Notes under the pieces: model-generated
Seen by the model: only the letters and a program-made list of their open reading frames with translations
The model's database searches: none
What the model was told of the DNA's origin: nothing
Assembly: GCA_022841665.1 (NCBI GenBank)
Contig: JALHRB010000040.1
Span: 1 to 35,992, forward strand
Origin: Pseudolabrys sp.
GTDB lineage: Bacteria > Pseudomonadota > Alphaproteobacteria > Rhizobiales > Xanthobacteraceae
Direction: 5' to 3'
Length of the DNA: 35,992 nt
Position numbers and translations under genes: made by a program
In this document: piece by piece, positions 7,582 through 14,603 of the stretch
Layout of the letters: each line of letters begins with the position of its first letter
Numbering within the stretch: position 1 is the stretch's first letter

Positions 7582-8754
7582 CTAGGCGGCCATGCCCGAT
7601 TGGGTTTGCTTCTTAAGTAGTGACGAAACCACCTTATTCCAAGCATTTAGCAGCGATTCGATGTCGCGCTCGGTGGTCTCCCAACCGAGCGAAATCCGCA
7701 GCGCGGCACGCGCCAGCTCCGGTTCCACGCTCATCGCCTTGAGGACATGCGAGGCCTGAACCTTGCCGGAGGAGCAGGCCGATCCCGACGACAACGCTAC
7801 GCCGTTGAGATCGAAGGCGATTATCGCGGTCTCGGCCTTGAGGCCGGGAACCGCGACCAAAGTCGTGTTCGGCAGGCGCGGCGCGTTCGCGCCGAAAATC
7901 ACGGCCTGCGGCGTCGATTCCTTGATTCCCGCTTCGAGCCGGTCGCGCAAAGCGGCCATGCGGACAGCGTCGGTCAGCCTTGCGGCGGCCGCAGCGGCGC
8001 AAGCCGCGCCGAAACCCGCGATCGCCGCGACGTTCTCGGTGCCGGCGCGATTGCCGCGCTCCTGGCCGCCGCCCGCGATCAGCGGCTGCGCGATGTGAAG
8101 GCCCTCGCGCAGCACCAGCGCGCCCGCGCCCTGCGGCCCGCCGAGCTTGTGCGAGGACAGGCTGAGAAGATCGGCGCCGAGCGCCTTCATGTCGCAGTCG
8201 ATGCGGCCGGCGCCCTGCACGGCATCGACGTGCAGGAGCCCGCCGGCCTCGTGCACGATGGTCGCAATCTCTGCGATCGGCTGGATCACGCCGGTCTCGT
8301 TGTTGGCGAGCATCACCGAAACAAGCAGGTACTCGCACCGAACAAGGGCACTTCTAAGAGCATGAAGATCGAGCAGCCCGTTGCCGTCGACCGGCAGCAC
8401 CTCGATCCGGCCGGGCGCAAAGCGGCCCCCGGACAGCACCGATGGATGCTCTACGGCCGATACGAAGAGCCGGTCCCGCGGCTCCTTGCGGCCGCCCACC
8501 GCGAGTGCCGGGGTCAGCGCCAGCATGTTCGCTTCGGTGGCGCCGCTGGTGAAAATGACGTTCTTGGGTTCCGCCCCGACCAGAGCGGCCACCTTTCCAC
8601 GAGCGCCTTCAATCCCTTGGCGGGCGGAACGCCCTTCCGAATGGATCGAGGAGGCATTTCCCGGCGCATCGAGAGACGCCAGCATGACGGCGCGTGCCTG
8701 CGGCCGCAGCGGGGCGGTCGCGTTCCAATCGAAATAGCTGCGGTCGCCTGTCAC
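7582..8754 (-). CDS. cysteine desulfurase, NifS/IscS type (group I)
   Basis: A 390-residue PLP enzyme. It begins with SYFDWNATAPLRPQA, matching the usual YLDNNATTP start, has the cofactor region HVDAVQGAGR and the PLP lysine K203 in LSSHKLGGPQGAGAL, and the active-site cysteine C327 in SSGSACSSGK. The flexible SGSACxS loop is the group I (NifS/IscS) signature, distinct from the SufS in the same operon. It is the promoter-proximal gene and presumably supplies sulfur to SufB. The start is GTG at 8754; the reading frame has no better ATG because an upstream ATG hits a stop within four codons. The last ~35 residues are less conserved. Naming it nifS or iscS would be arbitrary. Confidence 0.92.
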   Translation of the reverse strand: MTGDRSYFDWNATAPLRPQARAVMLASLDAPGNASSIHSEGRSARQGIEGARGKVAALVGAEPKNVIFTSGATEANMLALTPALAVGGRKEPRDRLFVSAVEHPSVLSGGRFAPGRIEVLPVDGNGLLDLHALRSALVRCEYLLVSVMLANNETGVIQPIAEIATIVHEAGGLLHVDAVQGAGRIDCDMKALGADLLSLSSHKLGGPQGAGALVLREGLHIAQPLIAGGGQERGNRAGTENVAAIAGFGAACAAAAAARLTDAVRMAALRDRLEAGIKESTPQAVIFGANAPRLPNTTLVAVPGLKAETAIIAFDLNGVALSSGSACSSGKVQASHVLKAMSVEPELARAALRISLGWETTERDIESLLNAWNKVVSSLLKKQTQSGMAA

Positions 8755-8785
8755 CGTCGGTACCTAACTACCCATTCGCCGGCTA

Positions 8786-8821
8786 GAGCCCGCAAAAAGC
8801 TTGCTTTTTGACCGGGGGCTC
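8786..8821 (-). promoter_or_regulatory. stem-loop in the leader of the suf operon
   Basis: An inverted repeat lies 32-67 bp upstream of the first suf gene. The inner arms CAAAAAGC (8793-8800) and GCTTTTTG (8803-8810) are perfect around TT, and the outer arms GAGCCC (8786-8791) and GGGCTC (8816-8821) extend the stem. On the minus strand the hairpin has a run of T in its ascending arm rather than after it, so it is a poor intrinsic terminator. It may be an mRNA-stabilising or protein-binding leader structure. Confidence 0.55.
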
Positions 8822-8894
8822 GTGCTAGAAGCCGTTATTCGCGCGGACCAGCTTATAGCCTGAGTTGCGCGCGAAACCAGCGGAAATCATATAA

Positions 8895-8909
8895 TTAGAA
8901 TAATTCTAA
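8895..8909 (-). promoter_or_regulatory. putative Irr box / iron control element (ICE)
   Basis: A perfect 15-bp palindrome, TTAGAATAATTCTAA, in an AT-rich patch within GC-rich DNA. It matches the TTAGAA-N3-TTCTAA core of the element bound by the haem-responsive regulator Irr in Hyphomicrobiales. It is 141 bp upstream of the GTG of the first suf gene and 92 bp upstream of the divergent alpha/beta hydrolase. A possible minus-strand -10 (TATAAG at 8852-8857) would put the box at about -55. Iron- or haem-dependent control of the suf operon is the expected consequence; direction of control cannot be read from the sequence. Confidence 0.7.
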
Positions 8910-8911
8910 AC

Positions 8912-8943
8912 TGTATCGGGTTCGAGTTCCACCCGGTGCGCCA
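8912..8943 (+). other. tRNA 3'-end-like fragment (degenerate)
   Basis: The stretch GGGTTCGAGTTCCACCCGG followed by TGCGCCA looks like a T-arm, acceptor strand and CCA of a tRNA (Arg-like ending). The T-stem does not pair properly, and no matching acceptor strand (GCACCGG) or anticodon arm occurs upstream, so this is not a functional tRNA gene. It may be a remnant of an integration site or chance similarity. Confidence 0.25.
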
Positions 8944-9000
8944 GCAACCCCGAGGTACCCCGGATTTGGCCGGCGGCCACCCGGTTTGAGGTCGAAAGCG

Positions 9001-9663
9001 ATGCCTGAAGTCATCTTCACCGGTCCGGCCGGACGGATCGAGGGCCGGTACCATCCGGCGCGCCAGAAGAACGCGCCGATCGCCATCGTGCTGCATCCGC
9101 ACCCGCAGTTCGGCGGTACGATGAACCACCAGATCATCTACCAGCTCTACTACCAGTTCGTGCACCGCGGCTTCTCGGCGCTGCGCTTCAACTTTCGCGG
9201 CGTCGGCCGCAGCCAGGGCACGTTCGACCACGGCACCGGCGAACTGTCGGACGCGGCCGCCGCGCTCGACTGGGCGCAGACCATCAATCCGGAGGCCAAG
9301 AGCTGCTGGATCGCCGGGTTCTCCTTCGGCGCCTGGATCGGCATGCAGCTTTTGATGCGCCGGCCGGAGATCGAAGGCTTCATTTCGATCTGCCCGCCCG
9401 CCAACCTCTACGACTTCTCGTTCCTCGCCCCCTGCCCCTCGTCTGGCCTGATCATTCACGGCGACAAGGACGCGGTGGTGCCGCCCAAGGACGTCAACAC
9501 GCTGGTCGACAAGCTCAAGACCCAGAAAGGCATCGTCATCGAGCAGAAGGTGGTGCAGGGCGCCAACCACTTCTTCGACGGCAAGGTCGAGCCGCTGCTG
9601 ACTTCGATCGGCCAGTATCTCGACAAGCGCCTCAAGACCGAGCGCAAGCCGAGCGCGGCTTAA
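9001..9663 (+). CDS. alpha/beta hydrolase (COG2945-like)
   Basis: A 220-residue cytoplasmic hydrolase of the alpha/beta fold. The oxyanion region reads VLHPHPQFGGTMNH, the nucleophile elbow is GFSFGAW with S108, the acid is probably D157 in HGDKDAVVPP and the catalytic histidine is H190 in GANHFFDG, so the triad is complete. The substrate cannot be predicted; family members are usually annotated as dienelactone-hydrolase-like or serine esterases. The ATG at 9001 has GAGG nine bases upstream; a TTG at 8986 is less likely. It is divergent from the suf operon across a 246-bp region that contains the Irr-like box, so it might share iron control. It ends in a clear terminator. Confidence 0.88.
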   Translation: MPEVIFTGPAGRIEGRYHPARQKNAPIAIVLHPHPQFGGTMNHQIIYQLYYQFVHRGFSALRFNFRGVGRSQGTFDHGTGELSDAAAALDWAQTINPEAKSCWIAGFSFGAWIGMQLLMRRPEIEGFISICPPANLYDFSFLAPCPSSGLIIHGDKDAVVPPKDVNTLVDKLKTQKGIVIEQKVVQGANHFFDGKVEPLLTSIGQYLDKRLKTERKPSAA

Positions 9664-9682
9664 GCCTCGCGCATCCGACGCG

Positions 9683-9712
9683 AAAATGCCCCGCTCGCGC
9701 GGGGCATTTTTT
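9683..9712. terminator. bidirectional intrinsic terminator
   Basis: Perfect 12-bp arms AAAATGCCCCGC and GCGGGGCATTTT around the loop TCGC, followed by T on the plus strand and bounded by A-rich sequence on the other side. It lies between the convergent hydrolase (stop at 9663) and the alkylsulfatase-type gene (stop at 9711) and can serve both directions. Confidence 0.92.
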
Positions 9713-11873
9713 ATTTGCCGAAGGTCGGCGTCGGCAGGCCGAGAACCAAGGTCGGTCGGTCGACCGGCTTAGGGTCGAACCAGCCGAAGAACACCTTTTC
9801 GAAGTCCTGCACATTGCCGCTGAGCATCCTGATGAGGCCCGTTTCGTAGGCCTTGTTCAGCGCCGCGCGGAAGGCGAGCGGGCCGTCGGCCTCCGCCTTG
9901 AGCAGTTCGGTCAAGGCCGGCTGCTCGATGGAGACGGCATAGTCCGCCTTGGCCACCTCGTCGCGGCCAAGCGGCTTGCCGGCCGGCGTCGTCTCGACGA
10001 ATTCGGCGATGCCGCCGCGCACGACGAGGATATAGCCGAGCGCACCGAAGCCCTGATTGGGCGGCGGAAAATAAAAGCCGATCGAGCTCTGGCCCACCAT
10101 GCGCGCGGTGTCCTCGGCGCGCAACCGCATGGTGAGCGAATTCACCCAGGCGCCCGCCGGCAGCGCGCCGATAACGCCGGGGGATACCAGCCCACCCTTG
10201 ATCTGGGTCGGAAATTTGTACCCCTGCAGTTCGAAGGCGCCGGTGATGTACCAGTTGCGCCAGTTCGGATTTTCCGCCGCGGCGCCAAGCTGCAACAAAG
10301 CACGCGCCTTGATCTGCCTGGCCGCCGCAAACTCGCGCTGCTGCGCCGGGTCCTTCGCCGTGAGGAAGGCGCGGATGACATTGGTGGTCAGCTCGGCGGC
10401 GAAGGTCGCGTCGCCGCTGCCGAGCGCGATGCGCGCCGCTTCGTTGACCTTTGCCCCGCCGCCCATCAGGACGACCAGCCGCCGCGCCAACTCCTCCGGC
10501 GGCGTCGGCCGCAGGAAGGTCGGGTCAGCCTGGAACCAGCCGACCGAGCCGACGTAGATTTCGCGCACGGACTGCGTCACCGAGCCGTAGAACGGGCGCA
10601 GGTAATCGCGCGGGTCGACCACTTTTCCGTTCACGTTGAGGATCGGCTGCACGTGGTCGAGGTCCTTCATGATCCTCTCTTCCTGGCCGCGCTCCAGATA
10701 GAGCTGCTCCACGATCGGCGCGAGCTGATCCATGGTGTAGCCCTTGTTCATCCAGCGGATCGACTGATCGTGGGTGAACTGAATGGCGTCGCGGAAATTG
10801 CGCAGCAGCGTCTGGATGTTCTTTTGCTCGCACAGCGGCGGGCCGTGGCTCGGCACCATGCACCAGGCGTCGTAGGTGCGCAGTCTGTCGACGCTGCGGA
10901 ACCAGGTCGCCGGATTGCGGTAGGTCGTGCCGCGCAGGCTGTAGAGATTGGGGAACGCCGGCCCCTGGATTACCTCGGCCGAGAACAAGAGGCCCGGCCC
11001 ACCCCAGTCCTGCGCGTTCGGCGGCGGCTCATTCGAGTTGCGCCGGTCCGGCAGAAACAGCGCCAGTTCGTCATTGGTCTCGCTCGGCACATAGATGATC
11101 TTCATGTCGACGCCGGCCGCGCGCACCAGCAATTGCTCGCTGAAGGTGCGCGAGGGCATGCGGTAGGCCGGCTGGTAGCCGGGCTTGGATTTCTCCTGCG
11201 GCCCGATGCCGTCGTTGACGTGATTGCGCGGGATGAACGAGCCGTACATGTAGGACGAGCGCGCGTCGATGATGGTGCCGGTGACGGTGGCGGTGTTGCC
11301 GACGCCGTCGTCGATCTCGACCTGCGCGATGATGGAGACGCAGTTCGGCGTCTCCTTGTCGACGTCGAAATAGCCGTCGGGGCCCGCCTTTTGCGGATCG
11401 GCCGGCGGGCACGGCGGGCGGTCCGCCTCGTCGAGATAGCCGTCGACGCCGTAGGCGTGGTCGATGTGGTTGTGGGTGTAGACGATGGCGCGGATCGGCA
11501 GCTTGGCCGGCCGCGGCGGCAGCGCGCCGGATTTGCGCAGCGCGTCGATCGTGTCCTTGGTGATGCCCGGATTGCCGAGCGTATCGACGATGACGAGTTC
11601 GTTGAGGCCGTCCTTGGTCTTGCTCGGTCCCTTGATCACCATGGTGTTGGCAAGGTCGTAGCCGACCGCGCTGTACACCTCGTATTTCAGCCCGCGCGGG
11701 ATTTCGCGCAGCGGGAAATGGTCGTTCTTGAGATCGTAGATTTTGACCGGCTCGAACCAGCGCGTGTGCGCGGACAGCTTCGGATTGACCGGCACCAGCT
11801 CGGGCGGCTCCTGCGCAAGAACCGGCAGCGCGAAGACCAGGCCCGCCACTACGCACGACAAACGGATCGTCAC
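9711..11873 (-). CDS. secreted alkylsulfatase-type metallo-beta-lactamase fold hydrolase
   Basis: A 720-residue protein. Residues 1-20 are a Sec signal peptide ending ALPVLA-Q, so the enzyme is periplasmic. The metallo-beta-lactamase domain carries THNHIDHAYG (H134, H136, D138, H139), the second-metal Glu lies in LLFSAEVIQGPAFPNLYSLRGT, and SHGPP supplies another conserved His. The region around RQIKARALLQLGAAAENPNWRNWYITGA matches the dimerisation domain and the last ~130 residues the SCP2-like domain of linear alkylsulfatases (SdsA1/BDS1 family), which hydrolyse long-chain alkyl sulfate esters. The natural substrate is unknown. The start is GTG at 11873 with GGAGG six bases upstream; it has its own promoter-like sequence and is preceded by fabF on the same strand. 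Confidence 0.88.
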   Translation of the reverse strand: MTIRLSCVVAGLVFALPVLAQEPPELVPVNPKLSAHTRWFEPVKIYDLKNDHFPLREIPRGLKYEVYSAVGYDLANTMVIKGPSKTKDGLNELVIVDTLGNPGITKDTIDALRKSGALPPRPAKLPIRAIVYTHNHIDHAYGVDGYLDEADRPPCPPADPQKAGPDGYFDVDKETPNCVSIIAQVEIDDGVGNTATVTGTIIDARSSYMYGSFIPRNHVNDGIGPQEKSKPGYQPAYRMPSRTFSEQLLVRAAGVDMKIIYVPSETNDELALFLPDRRNSNEPPPNAQDWGGPGLLFSAEVIQGPAFPNLYSLRGTTYRNPATWFRSVDRLRTYDAWCMVPSHGPPLCEQKNIQTLLRNFRDAIQFTHDQSIRWMNKGYTMDQLAPIVEQLYLERGQEERIMKDLDHVQPILNVNGKVVDPRDYLRPFYGSVTQSVREIYVGSVGWFQADPTFLRPTPPEELARRLVVLMGGGAKVNEAARIALGSGDATFAAELTTNVIRAFLTAKDPAQQREFAAARQIKARALLQLGAAAENPNWRNWYITGAFELQGYKFPTQIKGGLVSPGVIGALPAGAWVNSLTMRLRAEDTARMVGQSSIGFYFPPPNQGFGALGYILVVRGGIAEFVETTPAGKPLGRDEVAKADYAVSIEQPALTELLKAEADGPLAFRAALNKAYETGLIRMLSGNVQDFEKVFFGWFDPKPVDRPTLVLGLPTPTFGK

Positions 11874-11905
11874 GGCAACCTCCCCCGGTGAAATCCCTAC
11901 GGAGG

Positions 11906-11933
11906 AGTATAACTATCTAAGGTTGTATAACAA
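11906..11933 (-). promoter_or_regulatory. putative promoter of the alkylsulfatase-type gene
   Basis: Read on the minus strand: a -35-like TTGTTA (11928-11933), a 16-bp spacer and a -10-like TATACT (11906-11911), 33 bp upstream of the GTG start. The same region holds the direct repeat GTATAAC twice (11907-11913 and 11925-11931), 18 bp apart, overlapping both promoter elements. The AT content is far above that of the neighbourhood. Confidence 0.5.
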
Positions 11934-11964
11934 CAGATTTACCACTACCGGAAGCGTGGCCGCG

Positions 11965-13188
11965 TCAGGCGAACTTCCTCACCGCCAGAACGGCATTGAG
12001 CCCGCCAAAGGCGAATGAATTGGACAGCGCGGCCTCGATCGGCATCTTCCGCGCCTCGTTCGGCACGTAATCGAGATCGCAAGCCGGGTCGGGACCGAGA
12101 AAATTGACGGTCGGCGGCGCGACGCCTTCGCGCACCGCCATCACGGTTGCCACCATCTCGAGCGCGCCGGCCGCGCCGAGGGCATGCCCGATCATCGATT
12201 TGGTCGACGACACCGCGAGCTTCCTTGCGTGGCCCCCGAACACCTGGTGCAGCGCTTGCGTCTCGGTCTCGTCATTGGCGGCGGTGCCGGTGCCGTGCGC
12301 GTTGATGTACTGGATGTCCTGCGGCGCGAGTTTGGCGTCGGCGAGCGCGCCCTCGATGGCGCGCGCCATGCCGCCTTGGTCCGGCGCGGTAATGTCGCCC
12401 GCATCCGCGCTCATCCCGAAACCGACGATCTCGGCCAGGATCGTCGCGCCGCGTGCCTGGGCGCTTTCCAGCGTCTCCAGCACCAGCATGGCGGCGCCCT
12501 CACCGAGGATGAGCCCCTTGCGGTCCTTCGAGAACGGCCGCGCCGTGTCGGGCGCCATCACGCGCATCGCTTCCCAGCAGCGCACGACGCCGAACGTGAT
12601 GCAGGCTTCCGAACCGCCGGTGACGGCGTAATCGGCGACGCCGCCGCGCACCATCTGGAAAGCCAATCCGATCGCATGTGTGGCCGAGGCGCAGGCGCTC
12701 GCCACCACGAAGGCGGGACCGCGCAGGCCGCAATCCATCGACACCTGGCTCGCGGGCGCGTTCACCATCAGCTTCGGGATGGTGAGCGGAAACACGCGCT
12801 GCTTGTTCTCGAGATAGACGCGGCGGTAGCTCTCGTCGACCGTGGTCTGGCCACCGGTGCCGGTGCCGACGATGGTCGCGGTGCGCAGCGACCGCGGCAT
12901 GTCGAAGACAATGCCGGATTGCGCGATGGCCTCGCGCGCCGCCACCATCGCGAATTGCGACACGCGGTCGAGCGTCGAGAGACGGCGCTCCTCGAAATGC
13001 TTGAGCGGGTCGAAATCCTTGACCTCGGCGGCGACCTTCTGCGAGAGCGCCTCGCGGTCGGCGGCGAGCGTGATCGGGCCGATGCCGCTGACCCCCGCCT
13101 TGAGCTCCGCCCACGTAGAGCGGGCCGTATGGCCGAGCGGCGATACCGCCCCCAGTCCGGTGACGACGACGCGGCGCAGCTCGCTCAC
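11965..13188 (-). CDS. fabF: beta-ketoacyl-ACP synthase II type
   Basis: A 407-residue KAS II-type condensing enzyme, elongating acyl chains on acyl carrier protein by Claisen condensation with malonyl-ACP. The active-site cysteine is C166 in VASACASATH, and the catalytic histidines are H298 in INAHGTGTAANDETE and H335 in SMIGHALGAAG with K330 nearby. The gene starts with GTG at 13188, overlapping the stop of the acyl carrier protein gene by four bases (GTGA), so the two are coupled and the carrier protein is its likely partner. The cell's main fabF is normally next to acpP and fabD/G; this copy, beside an lpxD-type gene, is probably dedicated to a specialised envelope acyl chain. Confidence 0.92.
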   Translation of the reverse strand: MSELRRVVVTGLGAVSPLGHTARSTWAELKAGVSGIGPITLAADREALSQKVAAEVKDFDPLKHFEERRLSTLDRVSQFAMVAAREAIAQSGIVFDMPRSLRTATIVGTGTGGQTTVDESYRRVYLENKQRVFPLTIPKLMVNAPASQVSMDCGLRGPAFVVASACASATHAIGLAFQMVRGGVADYAVTGGSEACITFGVVRCWEAMRVMAPDTARPFSKDRKGLILGEGAAMLVLETLESAQARGATILAEIVGFGMSADAGDITAPDQGGMARAIEGALADAKLAPQDIQYINAHGTGTAANDETETQALHQVFGGHARKLAVSSTKSMIGHALGAAGALEMVATVMAVREGVAPPTVNFLGPDPACDLDYVPNEARKMPIEAALSNSFAFGGLNAVLAVRKFA

Positions 13189-13439
13189 GACGGCCTGCTG
13201 GCGACCAGCTTTTCGATGGCGCTCACCACGTCTCCGACCGTGTCGAATTCGGTGCGCGGATTGTTGGCGTTGTAAGGAATTTGAATGTCGAACTTCTCTT
13301 CCAGGTCAAAAATCATCTCGACCGCATCGAGCGACTCCAGGCCGAGGTCCTGCAGGCGGTCGGACATTTCAATTTTCGGATGATCGACGCGAACCTTCTT
13401 GGCGATGATCGCGATCACGTCGTTCGCTACGTCGGTCAT
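13185..13439 (-). CDS. specialised acyl carrier protein
   Basis: An 84-residue acyl carrier protein. The phosphopantetheine-bearing serine is S36 in DLGLESLDAVEM, followed by the acidic recognition helix (FDLEEKFDIQIP). The C-terminal part (TVGDVVSAIEKLVASR) matches the normal four-helix fold. It is shorter than the ~92-residue AcpXL of rhizobia and differs from typical AcpP, so it is a separate carrier, most likely the shuttle between the coupled ketoacyl synthase and the lpxD-type acyltransferase that ends 14 bp before it. A purine-rich ribosome-binding site (GAGAGG/GAGG) precedes the ATG at 13439. Confidence 0.9.
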   Translation of the reverse strand: MTDVANDVIAIIAKKVRVDHPKIEMSDRLQDLGLESLDAVEMIFDLEEKFDIQIPYNANNPRTEFDTVGDVVSAIEKLVASRPS

Positions 13440-13453
13440 TCCCTCGAGCCTCT

Positions 13454-14509
13454 CTACTTCTTTTCCAGCAAAGCGAGACGCGCGGCGATCTCGTCCACCT
13501 TGGCATGCAGGCGCTTGGCGCGGCCCAGATACTGGAAATTCTCCAGCGAACGCTGGTGCGGCAGCGCCGGATAGCCGGACACGAAGGTGCGCGCCGGCAC
13601 GTTGGTGGCGACGCCGGAGCCTGCCGCCACCGCCGCCTCGTCGCCGATCGTCACGTGGTCACCCACCCCGACGCCGCCGGCAAGCCGCACGCGGTCGCCG
13701 ATGGTGACGCTGCCGGCGATCCCCACCATGCCGCACAATATACAGCTTTCGCCGATGGTCACGTTGTGGCCGATATGGACATGATTATCGATCTTGGTGC
13801 CGCGCCCGATGCGGGTCACTTCCAGGGTCGAGCGATCGATGGTGGTGCAGGCGCCGATTTCCACGTCGTCGCCGATCTCGACATTGCCGAGCGAATGCAC
13901 GCGCGTCACCTTAACGCCCGGTTTGAAGCCTTCCGGCGAATTGAGGTCGGGCGCGAAACTGAAGCCGTCCGAGCCGACCACCGCATTGGCGTGGATGATG
14001 ACCCGGTCGCCGACGATCACGCGGTCGCCGATGCGCACGCCGGCATGCAGCATGCAGTCTGCGCCGATGCTGACGTTGGCGCCGACCGTCACCTGCGGCA
14101 GGATCGACGTGCCGGCCCCGATGCGGCTGCCCGCCCCGATCACCGCGTAAGCACCGACGCTGATGCCCTCGCCCAGCACGGCATCGGCAGCGACGACAGC
14201 CGTCGGATGAACGCCCTTGTCGCGCACCGGGCCGGGATCGAAAAGCGCGGTCAATGTGGCCAGCGCCATCCGCCCCTCGTCGATGGCGATGACGGCACGG
14301 AAGGAACCCGGTGGAACCGGACGGGAAGCCGAAACCACCACCGCCTGCGCCGGGCAATTCGCCAGCAATGCGGCGGCACCGGCGCTGACGGCGAGCGCCA
14401 GATCGGCCGGTCCCCGCGCCTGCGCGGGATGCACCAGCCGCTCGATCTCGATCGTGCCGTCACCGTCGAGTCGGGCCGCGAGCGCTTTGGCGATGTCCTG
14501 GGTCAGCAT
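13454..14509 (-). CDS. lpxD: UDP-3-O-acylglucosamine N-acyltransferase (LpxD type)
   Basis: A 351-residue left-handed beta-helix acyltransferase. The N-terminal ~100 residues are the LpxD sugar-binding domain; after that come regular hexapeptide repeats (for example AGSRIGAGTSILPQVTVGA) to about residue 300, then a C-terminal helix. The catalytic histidine is H248 in HIGHNVTIGE, equivalent to H239 of E. coli LpxD, and GSDGFSFAP matches the LpxD nucleotide-sugar pocket. LpxD adds a 3-hydroxyacyl chain from ACP to the lipid A precursor at the inner face of the membrane. The main lpxD usually lies with bamA, fabZ and lpxA; this location suggests a second copy with its own carrier protein. Acceptor or chain specificity is not visible. 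Confidence 0.88.
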   Translation of the reverse strand: MLTQDIAKALAARLDGDGTIEIERLVHPAQARGPADLALAVSAGAAALLANCPAQAVVVSASRPVPPGSFRAVIAIDEGRMALATLTALFDPGPVRDKGVHPTAVVAADAVLGEGISVGAYAVIGAGSRIGAGTSILPQVTVGANVSIGADCMLHAGVRIGDRVIVGDRVIIHANAVVGSDGFSFAPDLNSPEGFKPGVKVTRVHSLGNVEIGDDVEIGACTTIDRSTLEVTRIGRGTKIDNHVHIGHNVTIGESCILCGMVGIAGSVTIGDRVRLAGGVGVGDHVTIGDEAAVAAGSGVATNVPARTFVSGYPALPHQRSLENFQYLGRAKRLHAKVDEIAARLALLEKK

Positions 14510-14603
14510 GAAAATCTTGCGTGATTCTCGGTAGATAGCCGGGGGCTCGGGCAGCGGACAAAGGGGAAATTCCGGGCGACCGTGCGATAGTTCGGCCGTC
14601 CGG

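Noticed and set aside
8821-8943. A functional tRNA or part of a split tmRNA.
   Set aside because: No acceptor strand pairs with the CCGGTGC end, the T-stem is not paired, and no anticodon arm or tag sequence is present.
8887-9570. Minus-strand frames opposite the alpha/beta hydrolase.
   Set aside because: The plus-strand hydrolase has a full catalytic triad. The antisense frames carry only the GTRT-like string created by reading a tRNA-like end backwards.
10653-11891. Plus-strand open frame of 412 codons opposite the alkylsulfatase-type gene.
   Set aside because: Antisense shadow of a protein with a signal peptide and a complete metal site; no recognisable domain.
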